From JAZGDL01 sp036477795 (GTDB lineage Bacteria > Planctomycetota > Phycisphaerae > UBA1845): a stretch of 5,795 nt of DNA. The number at the start of each line of letters is the position of its first letter. The stretch's first letter is position 1. Shown here piece after piece: positions 1 through 5,455 of the stretch. The translations under genes and the position numbers were made by a program. The stretch is taken from NCBI GenBank assembly GCA_036477795.1, contig JAZGDL010000366.1, positions 1-5,795 on the forward strand, written 5' to 3'. The notes under the pieces are model-generated. The model did no database searches. It saw only the letters and a program-made list of their open reading frames with translations, and was not told the origin of the DNA.

Positions 1-155
1 GGTCCCTCCCACGCGCGCCACGGCCTTTGCCCTATGATAGGCCGTCCGAGCCGCGCGCGGGACCCTCCCGTGGACTTCGGGGACAAGCTCCTCACCGTGC
101 CAAAGTGGTACACTTTTACGCCGCCACGTGGCCGGTTTTTACTCCGCCGTTGACA
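1..155. mobile_element. Probable terminal fragment of an IS21-family insertion sequence
   Basis: Seen: the segment ends in CTCCGCCGTTGACA at 142-155, so read inward on the minus strand it starts TGTCAACGGCGGAG, with the TG...CA boundary expected of IS21-family elements. Just inside lie two tandem 23-bp copies of a GTGG-N5-TTTTAC-N-CCGCC unit (105-150), like the repeated transposase-binding sites at IS21 ends. Further in is a GC-rich dyad: 1-6 with 59-64, and 20-26 with 39-45. No recognisable transposase (IstA) or helper ATPase (IstB) sequence is visible; plus-strand reading frames are open here, but their translations look like GC-rich noise. The element would continue to the left of the window. 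The assignment rests on remembered end sequences, so the family is probable rather than proven, and which end this is cannot be told. Confidence 0.45.
105..150. repeat. Tandem pair of 23-bp imperfect direct repeats
   Basis: Copy 1 is 105-127 and copy 2 is 128-150. They abut exactly and match at 15 of 23 positions, with the shared parts GTGG, TTTTAC and CCGCC in register. Copy 1 also contains a small inverted repeat, AAAGTG-GTA-CACTTT, at 102-116. Tandem sites of this kind at an element boundary are typical of IS21-family ends, where they bind transposase. Confidence 0.6.
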
Positions 156-172
156 ATCAGGCCCGGATCCGC

Positions 173-1066
173 TCATTCGGATCTGACCGGCAACGCAATG
201 ATATCCCGAATCATGGCGTACACGGCGGTCCAGTCCTGCCCGCCCCGCCCCTGGGCCCGCGCCAAGCTGTAGATCTGCTGCGCCGCCGCGCCGAGAACCA
301 CCGGGACGTTCGCGCTGGCGGCGAGATCAAGGGCGATGCCCAAGTCCTTGTGGGCGAGGTCGATCATGAAGGCGGGCGACAAGTCCCCTTGTAGCACCTT
401 GGCCGGGTAGGTGGTGTTGATGGAGCCCTGGCCGGCCGGGGTGCCGCGCAGCACCTCAAGGACGACCGCCTGATCGAGGCCTGCGGCATCGGCTAGGGTC
501 AGCGTTTCGGCCGTCAGCACGTTGAGCACCGTGGACATGAAGTTGTTGACGATCTTCAGGCGCGAGCCAGTGCCCGGGCCACCGCAGTCGACGATCGTGT
601 CACCCAAGCATTCAAAAAGGAGGCGGGTCCGCTCCAAGTCGGCCGCCTCGCCGCCGGCCATGATCAAGAGCTTGCCCTGCTCGGCTTGGATCGAGGTCCG
701 CCCGACGGGCGCGTCGACCATGGCGATGTCGCGCTCCTTGAGCGCGCTTCGATTGGCGTCGGTCTCCCGCGGATGGACGGTCGACATATCGATGAACAGG
801 GCCTCCCGGCTCATGGCCTCGGCGATTCCGTCGGTCTCGAACAGCGCGGCGCGGACCAGCGCTCCGTTGGGCAGCATCGTGACCACGAATTGCGCGCCCG
901 CGGCCGCCTCGGCGGCGGACGCGGCGGCCGTGCCGCCGTTCGCGACATGCGCGGCGACCCTATCCGGGTCAATGTCGTAGCCGATGACCGCGTACCCGCC
1001 GGCAACCAGATTGCGAGCCATGGGCCCACCCATCTGGCCCAATCCGACGAACCCAATGCTTTCCAT
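173..1066 (-). CDS. NAD(P)-dependent beta-hydroxyacid dehydrogenase, YihU (3-sulfolactaldehyde reductase)-like
   Basis: A cytosolic dehydrogenase of the 3-hydroxyisobutyrate dehydrogenase superfamily, 297 residues, which is full family length. The Rossmann nucleotide-binding motif GFVGLGQMGGPMARNL is at residues 5-20, and Asp31 at the end of the second strand favours NAD(H) over NADP(H). The substrate motif DAPVGRTS (118-125) replaces the usual DAPVSGG. The catalytic-helix motif K171-x-x-N174-N175 is present, followed by the all-alpha C-terminal domain with GDLSPAFMIDLAHKD (227-241), where Lys240 is conserved. GRTS, MLPNG (64-68) and the C-terminal motif match what I remember of E. coli YihU, which interconverts sulfolactaldehyde and 2,3-dihydroxypropanesulfonate. 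Substrate is therefore a guess: a C3 sulfonate, or a carboxylate semialdehyde/hydroxyacid. The ATG at 1066 has AGGAG seven bases upstream. It lies downstream of, and in the same direction as, the TRAP genes, but 396 bp away. Its codons look richer in third-position GC than dctQ in short hand-counted stretches. Confidence 0.93.
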   Translation of the reverse strand: MESIGFVGLGQMGGPMARNLVAGGYAVIGYDIDPDRVAAHVANGGTAAASAAEAAAGAQFVVTMLPNGALVRAALFETDGIAEAMSREALFIDMSTVHPRETDANRSALKERDIAMVDAPVGRTSIQAEQGKLLIMAGGEAADLERTRLLFECLGDTIVDCGGPGTGSRLKIVNNFMSTVLNVLTAETLTLADAAGLDQAVVLEVLRGTPAGQGSINTTYPAKVLQGDLSPAFMIDLAHKDLGIALDLAASANVPVVLGAAAQQIYSLARAQGRGGQDWTAVYAMIRDIIALPVRSE

Positions 1067-1073
1067 CTATCGT

Positions 1074-1078
1074 CTCCT
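1074..1078 (-). promoter_or_regulatory. Ribosome binding site of the dehydrogenase
   Basis: On the minus strand the sequence reads AGGAG-ACGATAG-ATG, a good Shine-Dalgarno with seven-base spacing. It supports the start at 1066. Confidence 0.75.
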
Positions 1079-1294
1079 CTCCCGCTGGAACGATCCCTGC
1101 CCAACGGACCTACGAAGGCATCGACCGGCCCCGCCGCGCGGCGCTCGCCTTGGCTCCGATCCCGCTGGAGTCTCCCGAGGTCTTGACTGTTTTCCCGGCG
1201 TTGTCCACGATTGGAGTCGCCATCGCCACCAATCGGAGATCCAGGTCCCCCTGTGCCAATGGGACGGGGTGCCCTATTCTGTTTCCGGGCTTAG

Positions 1295-1344
1295 GCAGAG
1301 TGATCTTGATCCGGCCACGAATGTCCGGGCCAAGATTACTCTGC
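1295..1344 (-). repeat. Inverted repeat with 14-bp arms, potential stem-loop
   Basis: GCAGAGTGATCTTG (1295-1308) pairs with CAAGATTACTCTGC (1331-1344), leaving one mismatch and a 22-base loop. The loop contains two CCGG blocks (1311-1314 and 1325-1328) that could pair and extend the stem. There is no U-run after it on either strand, so it is not a standard intrinsic terminator. Confidence 0.55.
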
Positions 1345-1362
1345 AAATCCTTAAGAGTCCCG

Positions 1363-1415
1363 CAGGTTTTACGAAGCCCGCCCACGCGTGCCGTGGGTGG
1401 AGTTTCGGAAACCTG
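1363..1415 (-). repeat. Long imperfect hairpin downstream of dctM
   Basis: Three nested blocks pair: CAGGTTT (1363-1369) with AAACCTG (1409-1415), CGAA (1372-1375) with TTCG (1404-1407), and CCGCCCACG (1378-1386) with CGTGGGTGG (1392-1400), around a five-base loop. One pair in the inner block is G-T on the plus strand and becomes a C-A mismatch in dctM-sense RNA. It lies 47 bases past the dctM stop codon and could protect or end the transporter message. No U-run follows, so a classic terminator is unlikely. Confidence 0.55.
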
Positions 1416-1462
1416 TTTAGGCCACGCCGTTCCACCGCGACGGTATCCTCGATCTTCTCGTT

Positions 1463-2755
1463 CTACGCGCTGGCCAGCCAGTAGTATCCCGTGGTCGAGA
1501 TCCAAGGAATGAGAATCAGGATGCAGCAGAAAAAAAGCAAAACCATGACGAACGGAATGACGGCCCGGCTGATCGGTTCAATGCCCTGTTTTGAAATCGC
1601 AGACGCGACGTAAAGATTCACCCCAAGGGGCGGTGTTAGAAAGCCAACTTCAGAGAGAACAACGAACAGGATTCCGAATTGGACGGGGTCGATGTTGAGA
1701 TCCTTCAAAATTGGAAGGAAGATCGGCGTAAGCAAGACGATCGTGCTCAACGTCTCCATGAATGTCCCAACGAAGACAAGAAACACGCTGATCAGGCCAA
1801 GCACGACAATCGGGTTGGAGGAAACCGACGTGATGGCTTCGGAAATTTGGCCCGGGATTTCATAAAGGGTGAGCAATTTGCCGAACGCCAGCGCGGGCCC
1901 CATGATGATCAGGACCGCCCCGGTCAGTTTCCCGGCGCTTATCATTGACTCGATGAGGTCTCTTGTCGTGAGCTGTCGCGTCCCGAGCCCCCAAGTGACG
2001 GCATAGACGACCGCGAGCATGGACGCTTCCGTCGGCGTGGCGATGCCGGCGTAGATTGTCCCCAACACCAGCACCGGCATCATCAGGGCGGCCTTACCTT
2101 TCCATACGGCCGTCAGAAACGGACCCCACGCGAAGGACTCACCCGTCGCGCGATATCCCCGGCGCCAACCAATGAATAGACAGTAGGCGGTAAGCCCGAA
2201 AGTAAGCAGAATCCCCGGAATAACGCCGGCCAGGAACAGTCCAGCAACCGAAAGGTTTGCCACGACCCCGTAGACAATCATCGGATTTGAGGGGGGGATG
2301 AGGATGCCCAAGGTGCCGCCGGTTGCCGCCACGGCGGCGCTGAACGCCACCGGATAGCCGGCTCTGACCATCGCCGGGATCATTACGCTTCCGACGGCCG
2401 CGGTGGTGGCCGGGCCGGACCCTGTCAACGCCGCAAAGATCATGCAGGAAAGGATGGTGACCACTGCCAGGCCGCCTGGCACGTTGCCCGCCAACAAATA
2501 GACCACCCGGACGAGTCGGTCGGTCAGTCCCGAGCGTTCCATCAGGTTGCCGGCCAGTATGAAACCCGGGATGGCAATCAGCGGAAAAAGGCCGGCCCCG
2601 GTGTAAAAGGTCTGGGCGATGTAAACGAGGGGAATCGGCGTCAACAGGAGGCCCAGCACCGTCGCGATGCCCAGGGCATAACCGATGGGAATCCCGAGCA
2701 GCAGCGCGCCGATCAGGCTTCCGAAAACGACGATGGTTATGTCGGACTCGCCCAT
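1463..2755 (-). CDS. dctM: TRAP transporter large permease subunit, DctM family
   Basis: The transport-channel subunit of a tripartite ATP-independent periplasmic (TRAP) transporter, located in the inner membrane. The family drives solute import with a Na+ or H+ gradient rather than ATP. The protein has 430 residues, the normal length, and is almost entirely hydrophobic helices. Family motifs occur in order: GNLMERSGLTDRLVR (69-83), GSGPATTAAVGSVMIPAM (112-129), ILIPPSNPMIVYG (151-163), GIATPTEAS (237-245) and GFLTPPLGVNLYV (371-383). The two PP-containing motifs correspond to the re-entrant hairpin regions of the two pseudo-symmetric halves. The ATG at 2755 comes three bases after the dctQ stop codon, with only a weak AGG ahead of it, so translation is probably coupled to dctQ. 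The gene appears intact. Substrate is set mainly by DctP and cannot be read from this subunit. Confidence 0.97.
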   Translation of the reverse strand: MGESDITIVVFGSLIGALLLGIPIGYALGIATVLGLLLTPIPLVYIAQTFYTGAGLFPLIAIPGFILAGNLMERSGLTDRLVRVVYLLAGNVPGGLAVVTILSCMIFAALTGSGPATTAAVGSVMIPAMVRAGYPVAFSAAVAATGGTLGILIPPSNPMIVYGVVANLSVAGLFLAGVIPGILLTFGLTAYCLFIGWRRGYRATGESFAWGPFLTAVWKGKAALMMPVLVLGTIYAGIATPTEASMLAVVYAVTWGLGTRQLTTRDLIESMISAGKLTGAVLIIMGPALAFGKLLTLYEIPGQISEAITSVSSNPIVVLGLISVFLVFVGTFMETLSTIVLLTPIFLPILKDLNIDPVQFGILFVVLSEVGFLTPPLGVNLYVASAISKQGIEPISRAVIPFVMVLLFFCCILILIPWISTTGYYWLASA

Positions 2756-2758
2756 AAC

Positions 2759-3283
2759 CTAGAGTTGGGAGAGCGGAACCGTCGGTCCTTCGGGTGGCCG
2801 CCTGCGAAGATAAGACTGAACGAGACGGAAGCAGGTCAGCAGGAAGGCGAGTGGGATTATCGCGTAGATATACTCCATTGGAATTTGCAGCGAGAGACTG
2901 TACTCCGGGTGTTCCAATGCCGATTCGACGAGCAAAGTCCCTTGCCAAACGACAAACAGATTGAAAACGAGCCAAATGATGTCCCCTGGTAGAAACTGCC
3001 ATCGGCGCCACGCCTTAGGCAGCAGGGCAAACTGAGCGTAAACCCTGAAATGCGCCCCTTCCTTGGTCGCCAGTACCGACCCCCAATAGAGGAGCCAGAT
3101 AAATGAGAACACCGCCAGCTCCTCGGCGTTGTGGGTAAAGGAGGTAAAGAACGGGATAGGGACGAAGTAGCGGACGAATGCCGAATAGGTAAGCGAAACG
3201 ACGAGGACGGTACACAGTACCCCGATGACGATTTGCTCCAGCCACGCATCAAGGAAACGGATCGGCGCTGAAAAGAGCCTCAC
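2759..3283 (-). CDS. dctQ: TRAP transporter small permease subunit, DctQ family
   Basis: The small inner-membrane subunit of the TRAP transporter; it pairs with DctM and helps dock the binding protein. The protein has 174 residues and four predicted membrane helices, at about 17-37, 55-72, 99-118 and 136-155. Family features seen are R38-Y-F after the first helix, the acidic pair E54-E55 at the start of helix 2, G76-A-H78 in the loop after helix 2, and S-L-Q-I-P-M (131-136) entering helix 4. The start is GTG at 3283, with only a weak GGGAAG upstream; no in-frame ATG fits better. A perfect 22-bp hairpin ends 28 bases before this start and separates it from dctP. The gene ends three bases before dctM. 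DctQ sequences diverge quickly, so the assignment rests on position, topology and these motifs together. Confidence 0.94.
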   Translation of the reverse strand: MRLFSAPIRFLDAWLEQIVIGVLCTVLVVSLTYSAFVRYFVPIPFFTSFTHNAEELAVFSFIWLLYWGSVLATKEGAHFRVYAQFALLPKAWRRWQFLPGDIIWLVFNLFVVWQGTLLVESALEHPEYSLSLQIPMEYIYAIIPLAFLLTCFRLVQSYLRRRPPEGPTVPLSQL

Positions 3284-3311
3284 TGAACGTGCTTCCCGAC
3301 GCGTGAAGGGC

Positions 3312-3358
3312 TGATCACGGCCGCGGAGAGGGAATGTCCCTCTCCGCGGCCGTGATCA
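3312..3358 (-). terminator. Perfect 22-bp hairpin between dctP and dctQ (probable attenuator or mRNA-stabilising stem)
   Basis: The left arm 3312-3333 and right arm 3337-3358 are perfectly complementary over 22 bp around a three-base ATG loop. The stem is GC-rich, with CCGCGG in both arms and TGATCA at the outer ends. It starts 13 bases after the dctP stop codon and ends 28 bases before the dctQ start. No U-run follows on the minus strand, so full termination is doubtful. A stem here would be expected to protect the dctP message from 3' decay or give partial read-through, allowing far more binding protein than membrane subunits. Confidence 0.75.
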
Positions 3359-3371
3359 CTGTGACACGATT

Positions 3372-4388
3372 TCATTTTGCGTTCAGCACTTTCGTAAACC
3401 ACTCCTCGCCGATCTTATCTTTGTACTTAGCCCACACCGGCTTCACCAGATCCACGAATGCCTGACGATCCTTCACGACGTTGACCTTGACACCCTTTTC
3501 GCGAAGACGGGTCAAGCCGGTGACATGGGACACGGTCGACACCCAGCGCTGATATTCGCCGGCTTCCTTTCCAGCGCGCAGCAAGGCGTCCTGATTCTCG
3601 GGCGACAACGCCGCAAAGATCTTGTCGTTGATCAGGACCACGGACGTCCCATACCACACGTTGATGTACGAGTAGTTTTTCAGGAAGTCGTAGAATTTCA
3701 TATCGATCATGCCCTGCGGCGGCCCCTCGAGCCCGTCCGCCAACCCCTGCTGCAGCGCACTGTAGAGTTCGCCCCAATCGATGGCCGTCGCATTGGCGCC
3801 GAAGGCGTTGTAGGTATCCACCATCACGGGGTTTTTCGGCACCCGGATCTTGATTCCTTTGAGGTCGGCCGGGCGGTTGATGGGCCGGATCTTGTTCATG
3901 ATGGCCCGGTCCCCCCATTCGAAGATCGTGAGGATGCGGATGCCGCTGGCCTTGCGGTAGTTCTCGAACAGCTCCTTGCCGACGGGGCCGTTGATGACGG
4001 CGTTGGCATGCACGCGATCGCGGAAGATGAACGGCATAATGAAGATGTCCAGGGGGCGGTACCACATCGACGAGTTGTTGATGGCGATCAGCGTTATGTC
4101 GAGGGTGCCAAGCTGGACGTCCTTCGCCGTATCCTGCTCCCTGCCAAGCTGGGCATGCGGGAAAATTTTGACCTTGATCTCACCGCGCGTATAAGTTTCG
4201 ACAAGCTCGGCGAGTCGATTGGCGCCCATGTCGTAAGGCGATCCCGTGGTCAGCCCATGGGCGAAGCGCAAGGTCTTGACGGTCTCTTTGATATACGGGA
4301 CCTTGACGTCCTGCCCCAATGAAGGCGTTGCCGCCAACCCGAGTCCAATGAACAGCGCGGTTGCCGCGCCAACAATTCTGCGTATCAT
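3372..4388 (-). CDS. dctP: TRAP transporter substrate-binding protein, DctP family
   Basis: The periplasmic receptor of the TRAP transporter; it captures the solute and hands it to DctQM. With the start at 4388 it has 338 residues, the usual length. A Sec signal peptide covers about residues 1-25 (MIRR, then a hydrophobic stretch, then ATPSLGQ). Family motifs include HAQLGREQD (78-86), INRPADLKGIKIRVPKNP (170-187) and ALQQGLADGLEGPP (211-224). Arg182 in KIRVP aligns with the arginine that binds the ligand carboxylate in SiaP. The Asn found in the DGQENP motif of SiaP is Gly221 here, suggesting a different ligand contact. The frame stays open to an ATG at 4463, but that start lies inside the control palindrome and would put 25 residues ahead of the signal peptide. 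The ATG at 4388 has GGGAGG six bases upstream. The ligand is an anion, carboxylate or possibly sulfonate, and is otherwise unknown. Confidence 0.96.
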   Translation of the reverse strand: MIRRIVGAATALFIGLGLAATPSLGQDVKVPYIKETVKTLRFAHGLTTGSPYDMGANRLAELVETYTRGEIKVKIFPHAQLGREQDTAKDVQLGTLDITLIAINNSSMWYRPLDIFIMPFIFRDRVHANAVINGPVGKELFENYRKASGIRILTIFEWGDRAIMNKIRPINRPADLKGIKIRVPKNPVMVDTYNAFGANATAIDWGELYSALQQGLADGLEGPPQGMIDMKFYDFLKNYSYINVWYGTSVVLINDKIFAALSPENQDALLRAGKEAGEYQRWVSTVSHVTGLTRLREKGVKVNVVKDRQAFVDLVKPVWAKYKDKIGEEWFTKVLNAK

Positions 4389-4394
4389 TTTTAG

Positions 4395-4400
4395 CCTCCC
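4395..4400 (-). promoter_or_regulatory. Ribosome binding site that fixes the dctP start
   Basis: The minus strand reads GGGAGG-CTAAAA-ATG. The strong site and six-base spacing favour the start at 4388 over the upstream in-frame ATG at 4463. Confidence 0.8.
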
Positions 4401-4434
4401 TATCTCTTCAAGGTACCGAGAGTTTCGCACGTCA

Positions 4435-4463
4435 ACCATAAGGAGGCGCTTGGGAGTCGTCAA
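4435..4463 (-). promoter_or_regulatory. Predicted sigma70-type promoter for dctP(QM)
   Basis: On the minus strand, -35 TTGACG (plus-strand 4458-4463) is followed after exactly 17 bases by -10 TATGGT (plus-strand 4435-4440). Transcription would start near 4428 and leave a leader of about 40 bases before dctP. The -35 hexamer lies inside the left arm of the 56-bp palindrome, so a protein bound there would block RNA polymerase. Confidence 0.55.
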
Positions 4464-4498
4464 CAGCTATATAGCTATTGACGACTCCCAAGCGCCTC
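4443..4498. promoter_or_regulatory. 56-bp near-perfect palindrome, probable operator in the divergent control region
   Basis: The 28-base arms 4443-4470 and 4471-4498 are complementary at 27 of 28 positions with no spacer; the only mismatch is C4464 against A4477. The centre is AGCTATATAGCT, flanked symmetrically by CGTCAA and TTGACG. The palindrome lies between the divergent dctP and gntR genes and overlaps both predicted -35 hexamers. GntR-family dimers bind palindromic DNA, so the adjacent regulator is the obvious candidate to bind here. A typical GntR operator is much shorter, so this may be several sites or may have another function. Confidence 0.65.
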
Positions 4499-4507
4499 GT
4501 TTAGGTT
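4478..4507 (+). promoter_or_regulatory. Possible promoter for the gntR-family gene
   Basis: TTGACG (4478-4483) in the right arm of the palindrome mirrors the dctP -35. The matching -10 is poor: TTAGGT at 17-base spacing or TAGGTT at 18. It would give a leader of roughly 90 bases. The good -35 and weak -10 suggest lower expression than the dctP side, as is usual for a regulator. Confidence 0.35.
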
Positions 4508-4594
4508 TTGAAGTCGACAACGGGCGATGCACATAAATACCAGGTGGCTCGACGGCCCAGTGCTCTCTGGCCTTCATCGGAACGAGGAAATTTC

Positions 4595-4599
4595 GGGAG
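4595..4599 (+). promoter_or_regulatory. Ribosome binding site of the gntR-family gene
   Basis: GGGAG is followed by six bases and then the ATG at 4606, which supports this start. Confidence 0.7.
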
Positions 4600-4605
4600 T
4601 TTTGC

Positions 4606-5373
4606 ATGGACGGATTGGACACCAACGCCTTCGTGAAGCATTTTGCAGAGACCGGGGGGAGGGGCACACCTAAATACGTTCAGTTGCGCGAAGCCCTCTT
4701 GCGCACCATCGAAGGCGGACATTGGCGGCCGGGCGATCAGCTACCCTCGGAACAGGACCTAGCCGAGTCCCTCCCCGTCAGCCTTGGCACGGTTCAGAAG
4801 ACCCTGCGCTGGCTCGCTGACGAAGGAATCGTCGTTCGAAAGCACGGTCAGGGCACGTTCGTCGCCGGCACCTATCAGAAGCAGATGGAGGGGATCTGGC
4901 ATTTCCGCTTCGTAGACGATGACGGCAAGACCTTGCTGCCGGTGTTTTCACGCGTCACTGGACGTGGTCTGGTGAAAAGGAACGGGCCCTGGACCGAATT
5001 TCTGGGTCCCGACAGTAGTGGATACCTTCGCGTCACCCGGCTTTTAAACATCAACGAGGAGTTCGAGGTTTACAGTGAGTTTTATTTGGCGGCGGCGCGG
5101 TTTTCTCCGCTTCTGGAAATGCCCTTGGACGAGCTCCATGGGGTGAACTTCAAGCATGTTCTCTCTAAGCACTTCAACGCCCCCACGTTCCATGTCCTCC
5201 AGCATATCCGCTGTGTTTCGATGCCGATCAAGGTATGCGACGCCATTGGGGTTGCACGAGACACTTACGGTTTGCGGATCGAGGTGTTCGGGCGCACTTA
5301 CCGCGACGCACCGCTGTCCTATCAGGTCATCTATGTTCCACCGAATGGCCGCCGTCTCGAGATGCCTGGGTAA
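4606..5373 (+). CDS. GntR-family transcriptional regulator, HutC/UTRA type
   Basis: A cytosolic DNA-binding regulator, 255 residues, the usual length for the HutC subfamily. The N-terminal winged helix-turn-helix spans about residues 21-88. It contains PKYVQLREALL, then RPGDQLPSEQDLAE (41-54), the recognition-helix region VSLGTVQKTLRWLADEG (58-74) and the wing RKHGQGTFV (78-86). The C-terminal part, about 95-250, fits the UTRA effector-binding fold and ends in the family-like tail YVPPNGRRLE (243-252). UTRA domains sense small molecules, often substrates or intermediates of the pathway they control. The gene diverges from dctP across a palindrome that overlaps both promoters, so it probably regulates the transporter and itself, most likely as a repressor released by the transported compound. 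The effector is unknown. The gene looks intact, with no frameshift. Confidence 0.94.
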   Translation: MDGLDTNAFVKHFAETGGRGTPKYVQLREALLRTIEGGHWRPGDQLPSEQDLAESLPVSLGTVQKTLRWLADEGIVVRKHGQGTFVAGTYQKQMEGIWHFRFVDDDGKTLLPVFSRVTGRGLVKRNGPWTEFLGPDSSGYLRVTRLLNINEEFEVYSEFYLAAARFSPLLEMPLDELHGVNFKHVLSKHFNAPTFHVLQHIRCVSMPIKVCDAIGVARDTYGLRIEVFGRTYRDAPLSYQVIYVPPNGRRLEMPG

Positions 5374-5445
5374 GCGCAGCAGCCGATTCTAAGTTACCGG
5401 CCGTCACGTCGTCTCGATCGCCGTCCGGCGAGATGTATCAAAATC

Positions 5446-5452
5446 AAGGAGG
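5446..5452 (+). promoter_or_regulatory. Ribosome binding site of the 3'-terminal partial gene
   Basis: AAGGAGG is a full Shine-Dalgarno, but only three bases separate it from the ATG at 5456, which is unusually close. The next in-frame ATG (5486) has no such site, so 5456 remains the better start. Confidence 0.6.
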
Positions 5453-5455
5453 CCC

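Larger units (their letters stand above)
1067..1462. other. 396-bp intergenic region between dctM and the dehydrogenase gene
   Basis: No convincing gene is visible. The minus-strand frame is open from 1505 down to 1110, but it starts inside the end of dctM and gives a composition-driven sequence with no domain I can name. One stretch of it (GDLDLRLVAMATPIVDNAGK) faintly resembles the effector domain of IclR-type regulators, which is too little to call a gene or pseudogene. The region holds two imperfect inverted repeats (1295-1344 and 1363-1415) and the ribosome binding site of the dehydrogenase. I see no good sigma70-type promoter facing the dehydrogenase, so it may be transcribed by read-through from the TRAP operon. 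Confidence 0.6.

Noticed and set aside
27..394. Plus-strand open frames across the left end and the tail of the dehydrogenase
   Set aside because: They cross the presumed element boundary, have no ribosome binding site or domain, and are antisense to the dehydrogenase.
1080..1169. 10-bp direct repeat TCCCGCTGGA at 1080-1089 and 1160-1169
   Set aside because: Too short and isolated to rise above chance in GC-rich sequence; no further copies or symmetry seen.
1183..1211. TTGACT followed by a possible -10 on the plus strand in the dctM-dehydrogenase gap
   Set aside because: The -10 candidate (CACGAT) is poor and the promoter would point toward no plus-strand gene.
2139..3011. Minus-strand open frame of 290 codons overlapping dctQ and dctM
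   Set aside because: It is an out-of-frame reading of two well-supported genes, rich in Arg, Gly and His as expected of frame-shifted GC-rich DNA.
3525..4322. Long plus-strand open frame (265 codons) opposite dctP
   Set aside because: It is the antisense shadow of a gene with clear family motifs; its translation shows no recognisable domain.
4389..4463. A longer DctP with 25 extra N-terminal residues starting at 4463
   Set aside because: The extension would precede a typical signal peptide, starts inside the control palindrome and covers the predicted -10; the ATG at 4388 has a strong GGGAGG site.
5412..5433. Small dyad TCTC...GCC-GTCC-GGC-GAGA between gntR and the last gene
   Set aside because: It has only a 3-bp core plus a 4-bp block across a four-base bulge and no U-run, so it is too weak to call a terminator.
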